NCBI RefSeq assembly: GCF_042186555.1
Contig: NC_133327.1
Coordinates: 325,636,746 to 325,700,745 of the forward strand
Direction of reading: 5' to 3'
DNA length: 64,000 nt
From: Aquarana catesbeiana
Lineage: Eukaryota > Chordata > Amphibia > Anura > Ranidae
Positions within the stretch are counted from its first letter, which is position 1, and each line of letters opens with the position of its first letter. Positions 29,740 through 40,204 of this stretch are shown here, piece after piece. The translations under genes and the position numbers were made by a program. The notes below the pieces were generated by a model, which ran no database searches, was not told the origin of the DNA, and worked only from the letters and a program-made list of their open reading frames with translations.

Positions 29740-32700
29740 GGTATGAGTATATCTCACATGTACTGTCTGCGTTTTCAGTTATATTGTAGTATACAGATAG
29801 CTGGAGAATGCCAATAGCCCGTTTCATGTTCAACTCACTATTTTCTGTGTCTGTTAATATCTGTGTGCACATTTGCCTGTGGTTATAGCTGTAGTCTTAG
29901 ATTACCTACTAACCTCATTGTAGATAAGACTTGCTATGTGAACAAACTAAAATGTTGAACCTGACAATATCATGCACTATATTATGTTGTCTGAGCAACA
30001 ATGACAAACATTTTCACTACTTTTGAATGAATTCGGAATCAGTAGTAGATTTTTTTTTGGACTATTACTTCAATATTCATACACATAAATGTATTACTTT
30101 ATTGTAAAATAAATTATTTTTCTAATGTTTCTTATAATATATTGTTATGTGACATTTAATTGTTATTGTATGTTACTATTCATTAAAATGACATTGCAAT
30201 ATATACAGCATATATAATGTATATGTAGATATAATGTAACTTTTAATTTTTGAGGATATAAACATGTGAGCTGTAATTAACAACTTGTTTTTGAAGATGT
30301 ATGCTCAAGGGGTTGTCATCCTTCTTCTTGATTTAATTGCTTTTGAAAATCGAATAACATGCTGGATTCTTCCATTGACATGTGGGCAAATTTCAGGGTG
30401 TCATTACAAGGTAGCTTCTAAAATGGTGGACTTCATAATCTGCTCAGGTTTAGCCCAGCCTTAGGGGAAATGTAAAATGTATTTGGTAGCCCCAGACTAT
30501 TAACTTTCATTAGAAAATTACATTTAAAATATGGTTGCTATAGGCAAAACTGCCCGCTGGTATTCAAAGTTCATTTGATATTAAATTATAAACAAAAAAT
30601 ATTTAATCAGTACCTAAGACACACAATATAAACTTTACTATAGCACCCAACTGTCCCTTATTTTTAGGGACCTTCTTTTGAGCCCAAGCCCCTATGTCCC
30701 TCTTTCCTCCTTCATCGTCCCACTTTTTCACTGATTTATAAACTTTTATTACAAATGTACTATTTATCAAAAGCACTATATTGCAATAAACCTTTCCCCT
30801 ACTCTAAAGTATTGAATTTGTTATTTTGACAAGGTGGCATAAAGGAAAAGAAGTTGTTAAATCTGTTTAACCAATAGTTTTTTGAAGAATAATTCTTTAT
30901 GGTCCATGTAATTGGGAGCATATTAGGGGTGTGGCTTTTGCCTACACAATTTGTGGTACATTGTGTTCTATCTCAGATAGTTGAAAGGTATGCTTTACAT
31001 AGCTGTGCATGCCCTGGATCCTGCAGAACAAACCTGCAGAGTAGACATTTGTCCTGCCAGGACTGTGTCCTACTTGCCATGAAGGATCAACCTCCTCCAT
31101 CACAGCATCATTTGCACATCTGTGACAGCTTGCATATAAAAACTTATTAAAAATCCTCTCCTCTATTCAAAACTGTGTAAATCAGAACCTGGTACACCAA
31201 GGACTTTAGGACACAAGAAAAATTCAAAACAGCTTTTAACTACAGTACAATGAGCTATATAGTGTAGGATCATTAAAATGCCATGGCGGCATAACCAACC
31301 ATGCAACAACCAAATCACATCTCTCAATGTTGTCCCCAGAGTTTTACTATAAAGAAAAAGGTTTAAAGGTGAATTCAATTACCATACATTTGCAACACCT
31401 GTGACTAGCTACTATTTTTGTTAACCTTTAAAGAGTTCCAGACACTCCTAAGTGTGTATCACCTTCGTGTGACAAATGGTACATGTGACAGATTCATGTA
31501 CCTGTCAAAAAGATATACATGAATTTGCCACAATTATGCACTAGAATCTATATTAAATAAATCCTTCAATGCATTCTAAGGGTCAACATACATATTTCAA
31601 ACTGGTTGTACAATCTGTAGACAGGTGGAGATAGGTAGGGTTCCTCTTAAGGGTTATTCCTCCTACTGGTGCTTTGTAGGAATCCCTATTTAAGGTGTAT
31701 GTAGCTGGGGCTCTTGGCTTGTTCTAGCTGGAAGAGAGACAAAGAAGGTAGGTCTGCTGCAGGTCCCCCTTCAGGGAGGGGCTGGAGAAGGGATGCTGTA
31801 GAGGAAGTGGGCGAGAACCTTGGTGTGTCCCCTTGTTAACCTCACCAGATAAACTGACAACTATGGGAGCTTGTAGCCCTGGATTGAGTGAGGAAGGACA
31901 AATACCAACTGCTGAGAGCCAAAAGAGAAACTATGCCAATACTTTTTGACTGCTAGTCAGTATTTGGTATGTAACTATACCATTATATGGACTGTTCTGT
32001 TTCATTTTCTGAACAAGCAAGTAAAAAAAATGTTATTGTTACTACAAGCTTCCATGTGAATATTTTAGACAAGTGGACCGGGCATGTGAGTACTCCCAGT
32101 AAAGAGGGGGTTAACCACCTATGGGCCTGGAGGGTGGGGAAACTAGGCCTCAGGCCACCATCCATGCAAGGGATAGTATGGGTTTGGGATGAACAACCTG
32201 TGACATCCTGCAATCAGCACCTAGGGCTGATGCCTGGCTGCTTGTAGGATCAACATAAGGATGAGCCCTGACCCCACCTTACACTTAAAATTTTTAATAT
32301 GATGACCTACCTAATCTATCCAATCAATTTGTATCCATTCAGACAGGCCTTTGCATTACATAGTAGTTGGCAGGTGTAAATATGATTGCTCAATCAGATT
32401 GCAATGTGTTAATGCAGCAGCTTTGCTGAACAAGATTAATCCTTCACCAATCTAAATAAGGGAATAAAAACAACAAGGGGAATACAAAAAAGTATCAGCA
32501 CCACTTTTCTCGCAGTATGGCCAGAGGTCCTGCACCAGATTCAAAAAGCCCTACCATTAATTTTGGTAGCTTTATCAAAATGTGCAGCAGATTCAGGTAG
32601 TTCTTAATAGCACCACTTTTACGAAGTGGCGCTATGGCTGCACTATATGTAAAAATAAATATCTCCAATTCACAGATATGAAAAAAAACAAAAAAACGGA

Positions 32701-34070
32701 AGTAATTAGAACCAACTGTAAATTGGCATACAGAGACAAGGCAGAGTGCCTGTTTCTGTACACTGTGTAGCAGGTGGCCTGTTTGCCATCAATACCCCCT
32801 CCCCTACCAACATGTCACCGTTTGTTTAAAGTATAACCAACCCCCAATATGTTATATATTTAAGCTTACCAATCCTTAGATGTGTTTTTCTTTTTTAGGC
32901 TTTTTTACCTCTGTTTTCACCTAGGGATTGGCCAGCAACACACTTCCTGTTCTAGGATGGCACTCCATTGTACCTGTGGAAGAGCTATGTAGCCACCCTT
33001 GGACAGCAGAATTGTCAGCCTGGGGAGAGGGTAGTGTTAGATGGACTAGTAGATTTAGACAGATATTACATACTGTAAGTGATTAACAAATTAAAGGCTA
33101 ACTCCTGCTAACACTTTTTAACAGTTACATATATTTTTTTTCTTAAGGGATAAAGGTTTTACATAAATTAATAATAGCTGACCATTGTAAGCACCCCTGT
33201 CAATGCTAAAGTAGAACTTTAGTCAGAAAATTAGGTCCTGATAGATTACTTCAATCTGGCCCCTTTTGCAGGTATAGCTATGTAAAACATTAAAAATAAG
33301 TGTCTATACTGTGTACAATCCAGTAATGCACTGTCTGCTCTGCATATACTCAGTGGATCTCTATTCTTGGTAGAGAGCAACTAGACGCCGATCTGCTGAC
33401 AGCTTAAATATTTACTGTTGCTGAAGGGGGGAAGAGAAAGCAACAGGAATGACACAGACCTTGCCGAGGGAACACAGATTAGGGAGAGTAAAGAAAAGCA
33501 GGAGAGGTGACAGGACAAACTCTGTTGCCAGGAAGACACAAAAGAGTTAAACTTACAAGGTTAGTGTCTTATCTTATCTCTCTGTTATTCTCTCCTTTCT
33601 CCCTCATTGCAGCCTGTGAACTTCAGCACTGTAAAAGCTCATGCACACTGGATGTTTGGCCAACTCTCCTAGATGCCTTTCCTCCTGGCAGAAGTGTTTT
33701 GGCAGAAAAAACGCCTGTACATTTTGGCCATTGAAATAAATTAACACTCAAGTGCTAAACACGTTTATCGTTAACGCAAGTTTGGACGCGTTCCCACTCT
33801 AACTTCACCAAGACATAAAATCAAAGCTGGAAATGTACATATTTTAATTAAAGAAAATTACATATACAATAGTTTTTGAGACCAAGGAGAGGGGGAGAGT
33901 TTCCAATAGGGAAGTGGCTGTTCTGGGTTTCAACAAATTATCAGTCTCCAGCAAGAAGAAAAAGGAGCAATGCTGGAGACAGTTTACAGCACAAACTAAT
34001 TTTGGTAGCATAGTTATTAATGTGGAATGTGTGTTATTTTGTTAAAAAAACATTAATTGTTATAAAACTG
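29738..34070. other. Long unassigned AT-rich stretch
   Basis: I see no gene, RNA or confidently named repeat in these 4.3 kb. Several frames of 60-86 residues exist but have no domain or codon-like character. A block at about 33640-33790 (GCTCATGCACACTGGATGTT, GGCAGAAAAAACGCC) resembles the ends of the MITE at 52053-53273 and may be a decayed relative. A block at 30643-30740 (CAACTGTCCC..AGGGACC) may be a repeat end. Confidence 0.4.
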
Positions 34071-34128
34071 TGTAGCACCCTGGAGTTTAGGCAGGGTTGC
34101 TCCTCACAAATTTACTTGCCATGAATAA

Positions 34129-34242
34129 TTATCCTGGTTGATTGCTAGAGATCTTTTGATTTCTCCCTAAGTTTGGCCTTGTTGCACTTTTCTCTTCTAC
34201 CACTAGGTGGCCGGGTACTTGGTGGTACTAGATATGAAAAGT
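34129..34242 (+). repeat. Direct repeat, copy 1 (~114 bp)
   Basis: This block (TATCCTGGTTGATTGCTAGA to CTAGATATGAAAAG) matches 35181-35294 at more than 90% by eye, in the same orientation and 1052 bp apart. It contains the conserved CTACCACTAGGTGGCCGGGT. It could be duplicated ends of one repeat family or part of two LTR copies. Confidence 0.75.
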
Positions 34243-35180
34243 GCCCACCTGAGCCTTGGCTAAAGTTTGAAGTTGTTGCGGTGATCCACCCTGAAGAGCG
34301 ACCTGTGATCTTTAGCAGATTGTTGCTCCTAAGTGAAAAAAAATCTTCTATGTCCCCGGCTGTCATGTGGACCGACTGAGGATGTCTTTGCAAAGGGACC
34401 TATATCCTGAAGTGTGGTCCTTTGCATTAAGGCCTGACTGCTTGTTGTCTGAAATGCAGTTGTGCCTCCTTGTCCCCGGAGTTGTCCCTGAGGAAGAAGG
34501 TAAACTGCTGGGAAATATAATTCACCCAGAGGGAAAACGATGGACTGTAAACTGTCTTGGACTCTAAGTGTTTAGTCAGTTAGATTAGGCCATAATAAAG
34601 GGGCCAAACCCCACCATGCCTGTGAATAATAGACTAAACCATACGTCTGGACTGTCGCTAGTATGGTCACCAGGTGGCACGAGTAGTGCTGACCTGAGTG
34701 AAGCATATTTATATTGTGTGCTAAGTGCAATTTGCTGATTAGTGGAGAGGAGGTGGCATTCTCCTTTGAGGATGGGGCTTGTTCTCCCAATATGAATAAT
34801 GTAAATGTTTGTAAGGTATATTCACACTGCTATGCTGTCTTCGGTTGAGGACAATTGAAATCTGTTACTATAGGATAGGATGCATTTGCATTGCTGTTGA
34901 TTCTCTCTTTCAGGTGTCTCTCTTTCAGGTGTTGCCGTGTCGGTGCATTTTCCTTGGCAAAGGAGAGACAGGTATCTAACCTGCCGTCAACACTAACCCA
35001 TTTCTATATTATCACTGTATATATATTTTATATAGATAGTGAGGAATTAAGGCTGTTGCCTAGGCCTGTCTTTAAAATTGTATATAGATATTTTTGATAC
35101 TTTATTGTCTTGTATGACCTATTATAACTTCTTTTATGTCTATTTTAATACCTATGTTTATTGCTTGTGGTACGCCACTT

Positions 35181-35960
35181 TATCCTGGTTGATTGTTAGA
35201 GATGTATTGATTTCTCCCTAAGTTTGGCTTCATTGCACTTTTCTCTTCTACCACTAGGTGGCCGGGTACTTGGTAGTACTAGATATGAGAAGGGCAACGC
35301 AAGGTCAGGTTATGGGTATATGGAGTATCTCAGCCAATTGGCAGGGTTTTTTTGAATCCCCTGGCCTGCTGGGAGGGCCTATATATTCAAGTGGAGTCAG
35401 GTGATCGGTGTTCTGTCACACCTGGACAGCTATCTTGGTGGACGTGTGTTGTATTGCCCAGGCTGCTAGGCCGGAGATTGGGCCTATCCCGGGCACGTCT
35501 GGCTGCTAGGCTGTCTGAGGGCCTATCCTAATTACCAGGGACCACAGTGAGTAACTGATGCAAGTACTGGAGCAGCATTCTCACCAACCAGGGACAGGAA
35601 AGAATCGGGAAACTTCAGTGGGTATCAAGCCAGGGACCCAGCCAGCGGAGGTGGCGCTTGCAGAGCAGCCTTGTGCGTCAAGCCAGGGACCGAGCAGGCC
35701 AGCAGGGGTGAAGCTTGAGAGGTATCTAAAGTGCCAAGCTAGGGACCCAGCAGAGAAGCAGGGGGGAAGCTTGAGGAAGATAACACCATAAAGATTGAAG
35801 GAGCTCAAGGGATTCAGTGACAGTGAATCAGCGGGTCTAGTGAGAGACCGGGAGCTCAGTGGGCTGAAGAACTACAAGGAGTGATTGTAGTGGAATAGAA
35901 AGGAACTGTTAAGCTTTGTGTTAGGAACTGTTACAAACTGTTGCCATAGGAGACAGCATT
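35181..35960 (+). repeat. LTR-like sequence beginning with direct repeat copy 2
   Basis: It starts with the second direct repeat (35181-35294). It continues with a promoter-like CTATATATTC (about 35380) preceded by CAGCCAATTGGCAGGG, the sort of CCAAT/TATA arrangement found in amphibian LTRs. At about 35540-35780 there are imperfect repeats of about 60-75 bp built on AGCCAGGGACC..GAAGCTTGAG. No coding region or matching LTR partner is found in the window, so a solo LTR or fragment is only a suggestion. Confidence 0.4.
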
Positions 35961-36479
35961 CCTGAACATGCAGATGTGGCGTCTTGCTGGATGCCTTTTC
36001 CTGCATGGCTGTCCTCCTATCGAAGTCTTGGAGTCTGCAAATTGAACTTGCAACTACTTATGGGTGTCCTGGCCCTAACCCTCTCTCCCCCAAAAGTTTG
36101 TTAAGAGAAATAAACCCTCTTTCAAACCCGCATTCAAGAAGTGTCTGGCACCCAATGACTTTAATCATCTTGCACCCACCATGCCTCACAACCCACTACA
36201 CATGGAAGGATGTCAGCTATCTCTGGCCCTGGAGGTTCTCATTAGAACGAAGGAGGCCTGGGACCTTGCTACAACTGTTATAGGTAGAGTTACACTTTTA
36301 AATGGTTTCTCTTAACACTCTAACTGCACAGTTTGGTCTGCTAAAGGAAGTTGAAATATAAAAGATTTACTTTTCGATCACCAGGGAAAAATAAAGAAAA
36401 AAAGAAGCCTGAAAGAACAGAAGCCTGGTTGTTCGTTCTCTGAAGATGAGTGGAAATCTATTAATATGATAATACGCAA

Positions 36480-37012
36480 AGGTTCCGTGAATATGAAAGA
36501 GGAGGAGAATGAATTTAAGAAAAGAACTAGATGGCACCGTACACCAGCAGTGATGCACAGATTTTGTCCTGATGAAAGTATGTTACTTCACATTTGGTGG
36601 CACTGTCCTGCCCTGCAATCATACTGGAAAGAAGTGCACCTATCCCACCTGCAGTATCTTCATTGGTCTCAGGCTGCTCCCTTGACTTCACTCCTGCCCA
36701 ATATTTATTGCCCATCTAAATAACAATACTTTAAATCATATGGTGAATGCTGCTATAATGTACATACCTGTTCACTGGAGAAAAACCCAAGTGGCTACAA
36801 TAGTGGCGTGGTTTGCCCACATTAGAAAAATTGCTGAAATGAAAGAACTGTACATTACCCAAGATAGATTAACACCATACATTAAGACTTGGCCTGTTGG
36901 ATACATATATACAGATCTTCATCTGAATATCCCACTTTCTGTGGAACATATTTGGGAACAAGGAATGGGCAAAACGTCACCAACTTGATTGCTTTAGTAC
37001 TTAGGGTAGGGC
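36480..37012 (+). mobile_element. L1-like LINE, ORF2 C-terminal fragment
   Basis: Plus-strand frames encode FKKRTRWHRTPAVMHRFCPD, then MLLHIWWHCPALQSYWKEVH (36466-36723), and VNAAIMYIPVHWRKTQ (36740-36988). This is the cysteine-rich end of an L1-type ORF2, homologous to the 5110-5400 region of the first L1. It is followed by a polypyrimidine stretch (37015-37145). The copy is severely 5'-truncated and has frame breaks. Confidence 0.75.
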
Positions 37013-37014
37013 GT

Positions 37015-37145
37015 TTTCTTTCTCCATAGTCCCTTGTTTCCCTCCCCTTCCCCCTTTTTTTCTTTCTTTTTCTCCCTTTCTTTTCCCTCCCCATTTTCTT
37101 CTTTTCTCTTTTTTCTTCAATTCCTTCTCTTAGCTTTTCTCTACC
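37015..37145 (+). repeat. Polypyrimidine tract
   Basis: A strongly pyrimidine-biased stretch (TTCTTTCTCC, CCCTTCCCCCTTTTTTTC and so on) lies between the L1 fragment and the 31-bp array. It could be part of an L1 3' UTR. Confidence 0.8.
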
Positions 37146-37185
37146 TTTGTATGTTCTGTTGCATCTCAATGCATGAATGAACCTC

Positions 37186-39360
37186 CTGTAGTATGTCCGC
37201 AGCCTCTGTCCCCCTCCTGCAGTATGTCCGCAGCCTCTGTCCCCCTCCTGCAGTATGTCCGCAGCCTCTGTCCCCCTCCTGCAGTATGTCCGCAGCCTCT
37301 GTCCCCCTCCTGCAGTATGTCCGCAGTCTTTGTCCACCTCTTGTAGTATGTCCGCAGTCTTTGTCCACCTCTTGTAGTATGTCCGCAACCTCTGTCCCCC
37401 TCCTGTAGTATGTCCGCAGCCTCTGTCCCCCTCCTGCAGTATGTCCGCAGCCTCTGTCCCCCTCCTGCAGTATGTCCGCAGCCTCTGTCCCCCTCCTGCA
37501 GTATGTCCGCAGCCTCTGTCCCCCTCCTGCAGTATGTCCGCAGCCTCTGTCCCCCTCCTGCAGTATGTCCGCAGCCTCTGTCCCCCTCCTGCAGTATGTC
37601 CGCAGTCTTTGTCCACCTCTTGTAGTATGTCCGCAGCCTCTGTCCCCCTCCTGTAGTATGTCCGCAGCCTCTGTCCCCCTCCTGTAGTATGTCCGCAGCC
37701 TCTGTCCCCCTCCTGTAGTATGTCCGCAGCCTCTGTCCCCCTCCTGTAGTATGTCCGCAGCCTCTGTCCCCCTCCTGTAGTATGTCCGCAGCCTCTGTCC
37801 CCCTCCTGTAGTATGTCCGCAGCCTCTGTCCCCCTCCTGTAGTATGTCCGCAGCCTCTGTCCCCCTCCTGTAGTATGTCCGCAGCCTCTGTCCCCCTCCT
37901 GTAGTATGTCGGCAGCCTCTGTCCCCCTCCTGTAGTATGTCCGCAGCCTCTGTCCCCCTCCTGTAGTATGTCGGCAGCCTCTGTCCCCCTCCTGCAGTAT
38001 GTCCGCAGCCTCTGTCCCCCTCCTGTAGTATGTCCGCAGCCTCTGTCCCCCTCCTGTAGTATGTCGGCAGCCTCTGTCCCCCTCCTGTAGTATGTCCGCA
38101 GCCTCTGTCCCCCTCCTGTAGTATGTCGGCAGCCTCTGTCCCCCTCCTGCAGTATGTCCGCAGCCTCTGTCCCCCTCCTGTAGTATGTCCGCAGCCTCTG
38201 TCCCCCTCCTGCAGTATGTCCGCAGCCTCTGTCCCCCTCCTGTAGTATGTCCGCAGCCTCTGTCCCCCTCCTGTAGTATGTCCGCAGCCTCTGTCCCCCT
38301 CCTGCAGTATGTCCGCAGCCTCTGTCCCCCTCCTGTAGTATGTCCGCAGCCTCTGTCCCCCTCCTGCAGTATGTCCGCAGCCTCTGTCCCCCTCCTGTAG
38401 TATGTCCGCAGCCTCTGTCCCCCTCCTGCAGTATGTCCGCAGCCTCTGTCCCCCTCCTGCAGTATGTCCGCAGCCTCTGACCCCTCCTGCAGTATGTCCG
38501 CAGCCTCTGTCCCCCTCCTGCAGTATGTCCGCAGCCTCTGTCCCCCTCCTGCAGTATGTCCGCAGCCTCTATCCCCCTCCTGCAGTATGTCCGCAGCCTC
38601 TGTCCCCCTCCTGCAGTATGTCCGCAGCCTCTGTCCCCCTCCTGCAGTATGTCCGCAGTCTTTGTCCACCTCTTGTAGTATGTCCGCAACCTCTGTCCCC
38701 CTCCTGTAGTATGTCCGCAGCCTCTGTCCCCCTCCTGTAGTATGTCCGCAGCCTCTGTCCACCTCCTGTAGTATGTCCGCAGCCTCTGTCCACCTCTTGT
38801 AGTATGTCCGCAGCCTCTGTCCACCTCTTGTAGTATGTCCGCAGCCTCTGTCCACCTCCTGTAGTATGTCCGCAGCCTCTGTCCACCTCCTGTAGTATGT
38901 CCGCAGCCTCTGTCCACCTCCTGTAGTATGTCCGCAGCCTCTGTCCACCTCCTGTAGTATGTCCCCAGCCTCTGTCCACCTCCTGTAGTATGTCCACAGC
39001 CTCTGTCCACCTCCTGTAGTATGTCCGCAGCCTCTGTCCACCTCCTGTAGTATGTCCGCAGCCTCTGTCCACCTCCTGTAGTATGTCCGCAGCCTCTGTC
39101 CACCTCCTGTAGTATGTCCGCAAGCCTCTGTCCACCTCCTGTAGTATGTCCGCAGCCTCTGTCCACCTCCTGTAGTATGTCCGCAGCCTCTGTCCACCTC
39201 CTGTAGTATGTCCGCAGCCTCTGTCCACCTCCTGTAGTATGTCCGCAGCCTCTGTCCACCTCCTGTAGTATGTCTGCAGCCTCTGTCCCCCTCCTGTAGT
39301 ATGTCCGCAGCCTCTGTCCTTCTCCTGTAGTATGTCCGCAGTCTCTGACCATCTCTTGTC
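37186..39360 (+). repeat. 31-bp minisatellite, about 70 copies
   Basis: The unit is CCTCCTGCAGTATGTCCGCA plus GCCTCTGTCCC, 31 bp. Variable sites are TGCAGT/TGTAGT, TCCCCCTCC/TCCACCTCC, CTCCTG/CTCTTG, GCCTCTG/GTCTTTG and GTCCGC/GTCGGC. One unit near 38475 lacks a base or two. Because 31 is not a multiple of 3 and the minus-strand unit has no stop in any frame, three overlapping minus-strand frames of 771, 728 and 266 residues run through it. They are artefacts. On the plus strand TGTAGT variants create TAG stops that break the frames. Confidence 0.97.
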
Positions 39361-39884
39361 TCTTATCATGTCTGCAGTCTTTGAGGGGATCCTAGAAAGG
39401 ATTCAAGAGTGGGAGTGCTGCCAGGATGGAGGGTTACGGGAAGAGACAGACACGTGTGGACTGTGGAGAGGAGACTATAGAATAGCCACCAAGCTGGAGC
39501 CATCTGACTGAGCCCTGCTGGGTGCACCTGAGAGGAGGTCAGTGACAGTGCCGCCAGGCCAGTCTGGGGGGGGTCACTGATGTAAGGCGGGAGTGAATAC
39601 AATAATGTAAGGAGGCACTGATATAAAGGTTTCCCCCCCTATATTAGTAATTCCCCCCCCTTACCTTAGTGTATTCACACTGCGGAAGGTGGTCTCTGGT
39701 CACCATCCTGCAGACTCTGATGTAAGGGAGAACTCTCTGCTGGCCGGGTTTAGTAACCTGACCTTCATGTAAATTGAGAAATATATTTTTTTGACTTTTG
39801 TTTAACTTAAACACATTGCTAATAGCACTAGCTATGTGTTTATAGTTCAAATATTAATATTTGCAATGTTTAGCACTAAAAACA
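39361..39884. other. Unassigned sequence
   Basis: No gene is seen. The sequence may be part of the element ending at 40034, since the tandem array and this stretch could share its interior. Confidence 0.35.
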
Positions 39885-40034
39885 GTAATTTTAGGTACTT
39901 TTTTTGCAGTGTCAGTAAAAAATGTGGATCTGCCAGTAAATTTGATGGGTTTTTCTTGCCAGTAAAAAATGGGCACTGTTTGTAAATGTTGACGTTCTGC
40001 CAGTAAATTTCACTTCGGGGGGTTGGCAACACTG
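39885..40034. mobile_element. Right end of a hAT-type element
   Basis: The sequence ends GGGGTTGGCAACACTG, the reverse complement of CAGTGTTGCCAACCCC, a classic hAT terminus. Before it are three or four CTGCCAGTAAATTT-type repeats. The matching left end was not found in the window, so the element's extent, and whether it includes the 31-bp array, is open. Confidence 0.65.
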
Positions 40035-40036
40035 GT

Positions 40037-40204
40037 TCACACACAGGAACTAGTTTCCTATCAGGTCCACTCTCTCCTTGTGATTGACAGCAGGTAGCAG
40101 GCTGACTCTATAGACAATAGTAGGCTTTCTATTGGCTGTGGACTCACCCACTGCCTTCTGTTAATCACAAGGGAAGTGGCTCCGATAGGGAACTAGTGTC
40201 TGTG
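40037..40204. repeat. Inverted repeat, ~55-bp arms
   Basis: CACACAGGAACTAGTTTCCT..CTTGTGATTGACAGCAGG on the left pairs with CTGTTAATCACAAGGGAAGT..GGGAACTAGTGTCTGTG on the right. The spacer is about 55 bp. It begins directly after the hAT end and is probably a small palindromic MITE. Confidence 0.7.

Noticed and set aside
34145..34790. Possible host exons around 34.1-34.8 kb
   Set aside because: The short frames on both strands show no domain and no consistent splice signals, and the region carries repeated sequence.
36882..39352. Minus-strand open frames of 771, 728 and 266 residues
   Set aside because: They are the same 31-bp minisatellite read in three frames, and one runs on into antisense L1. 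There is no start context, domain or codon signature of a gene.
37186..39360. CRISPR-like regular repeats
   Set aside because: The units are contiguous with no unique spacers and lie in eukaryotic transposon-rich DNA, so this is a minisatellite.
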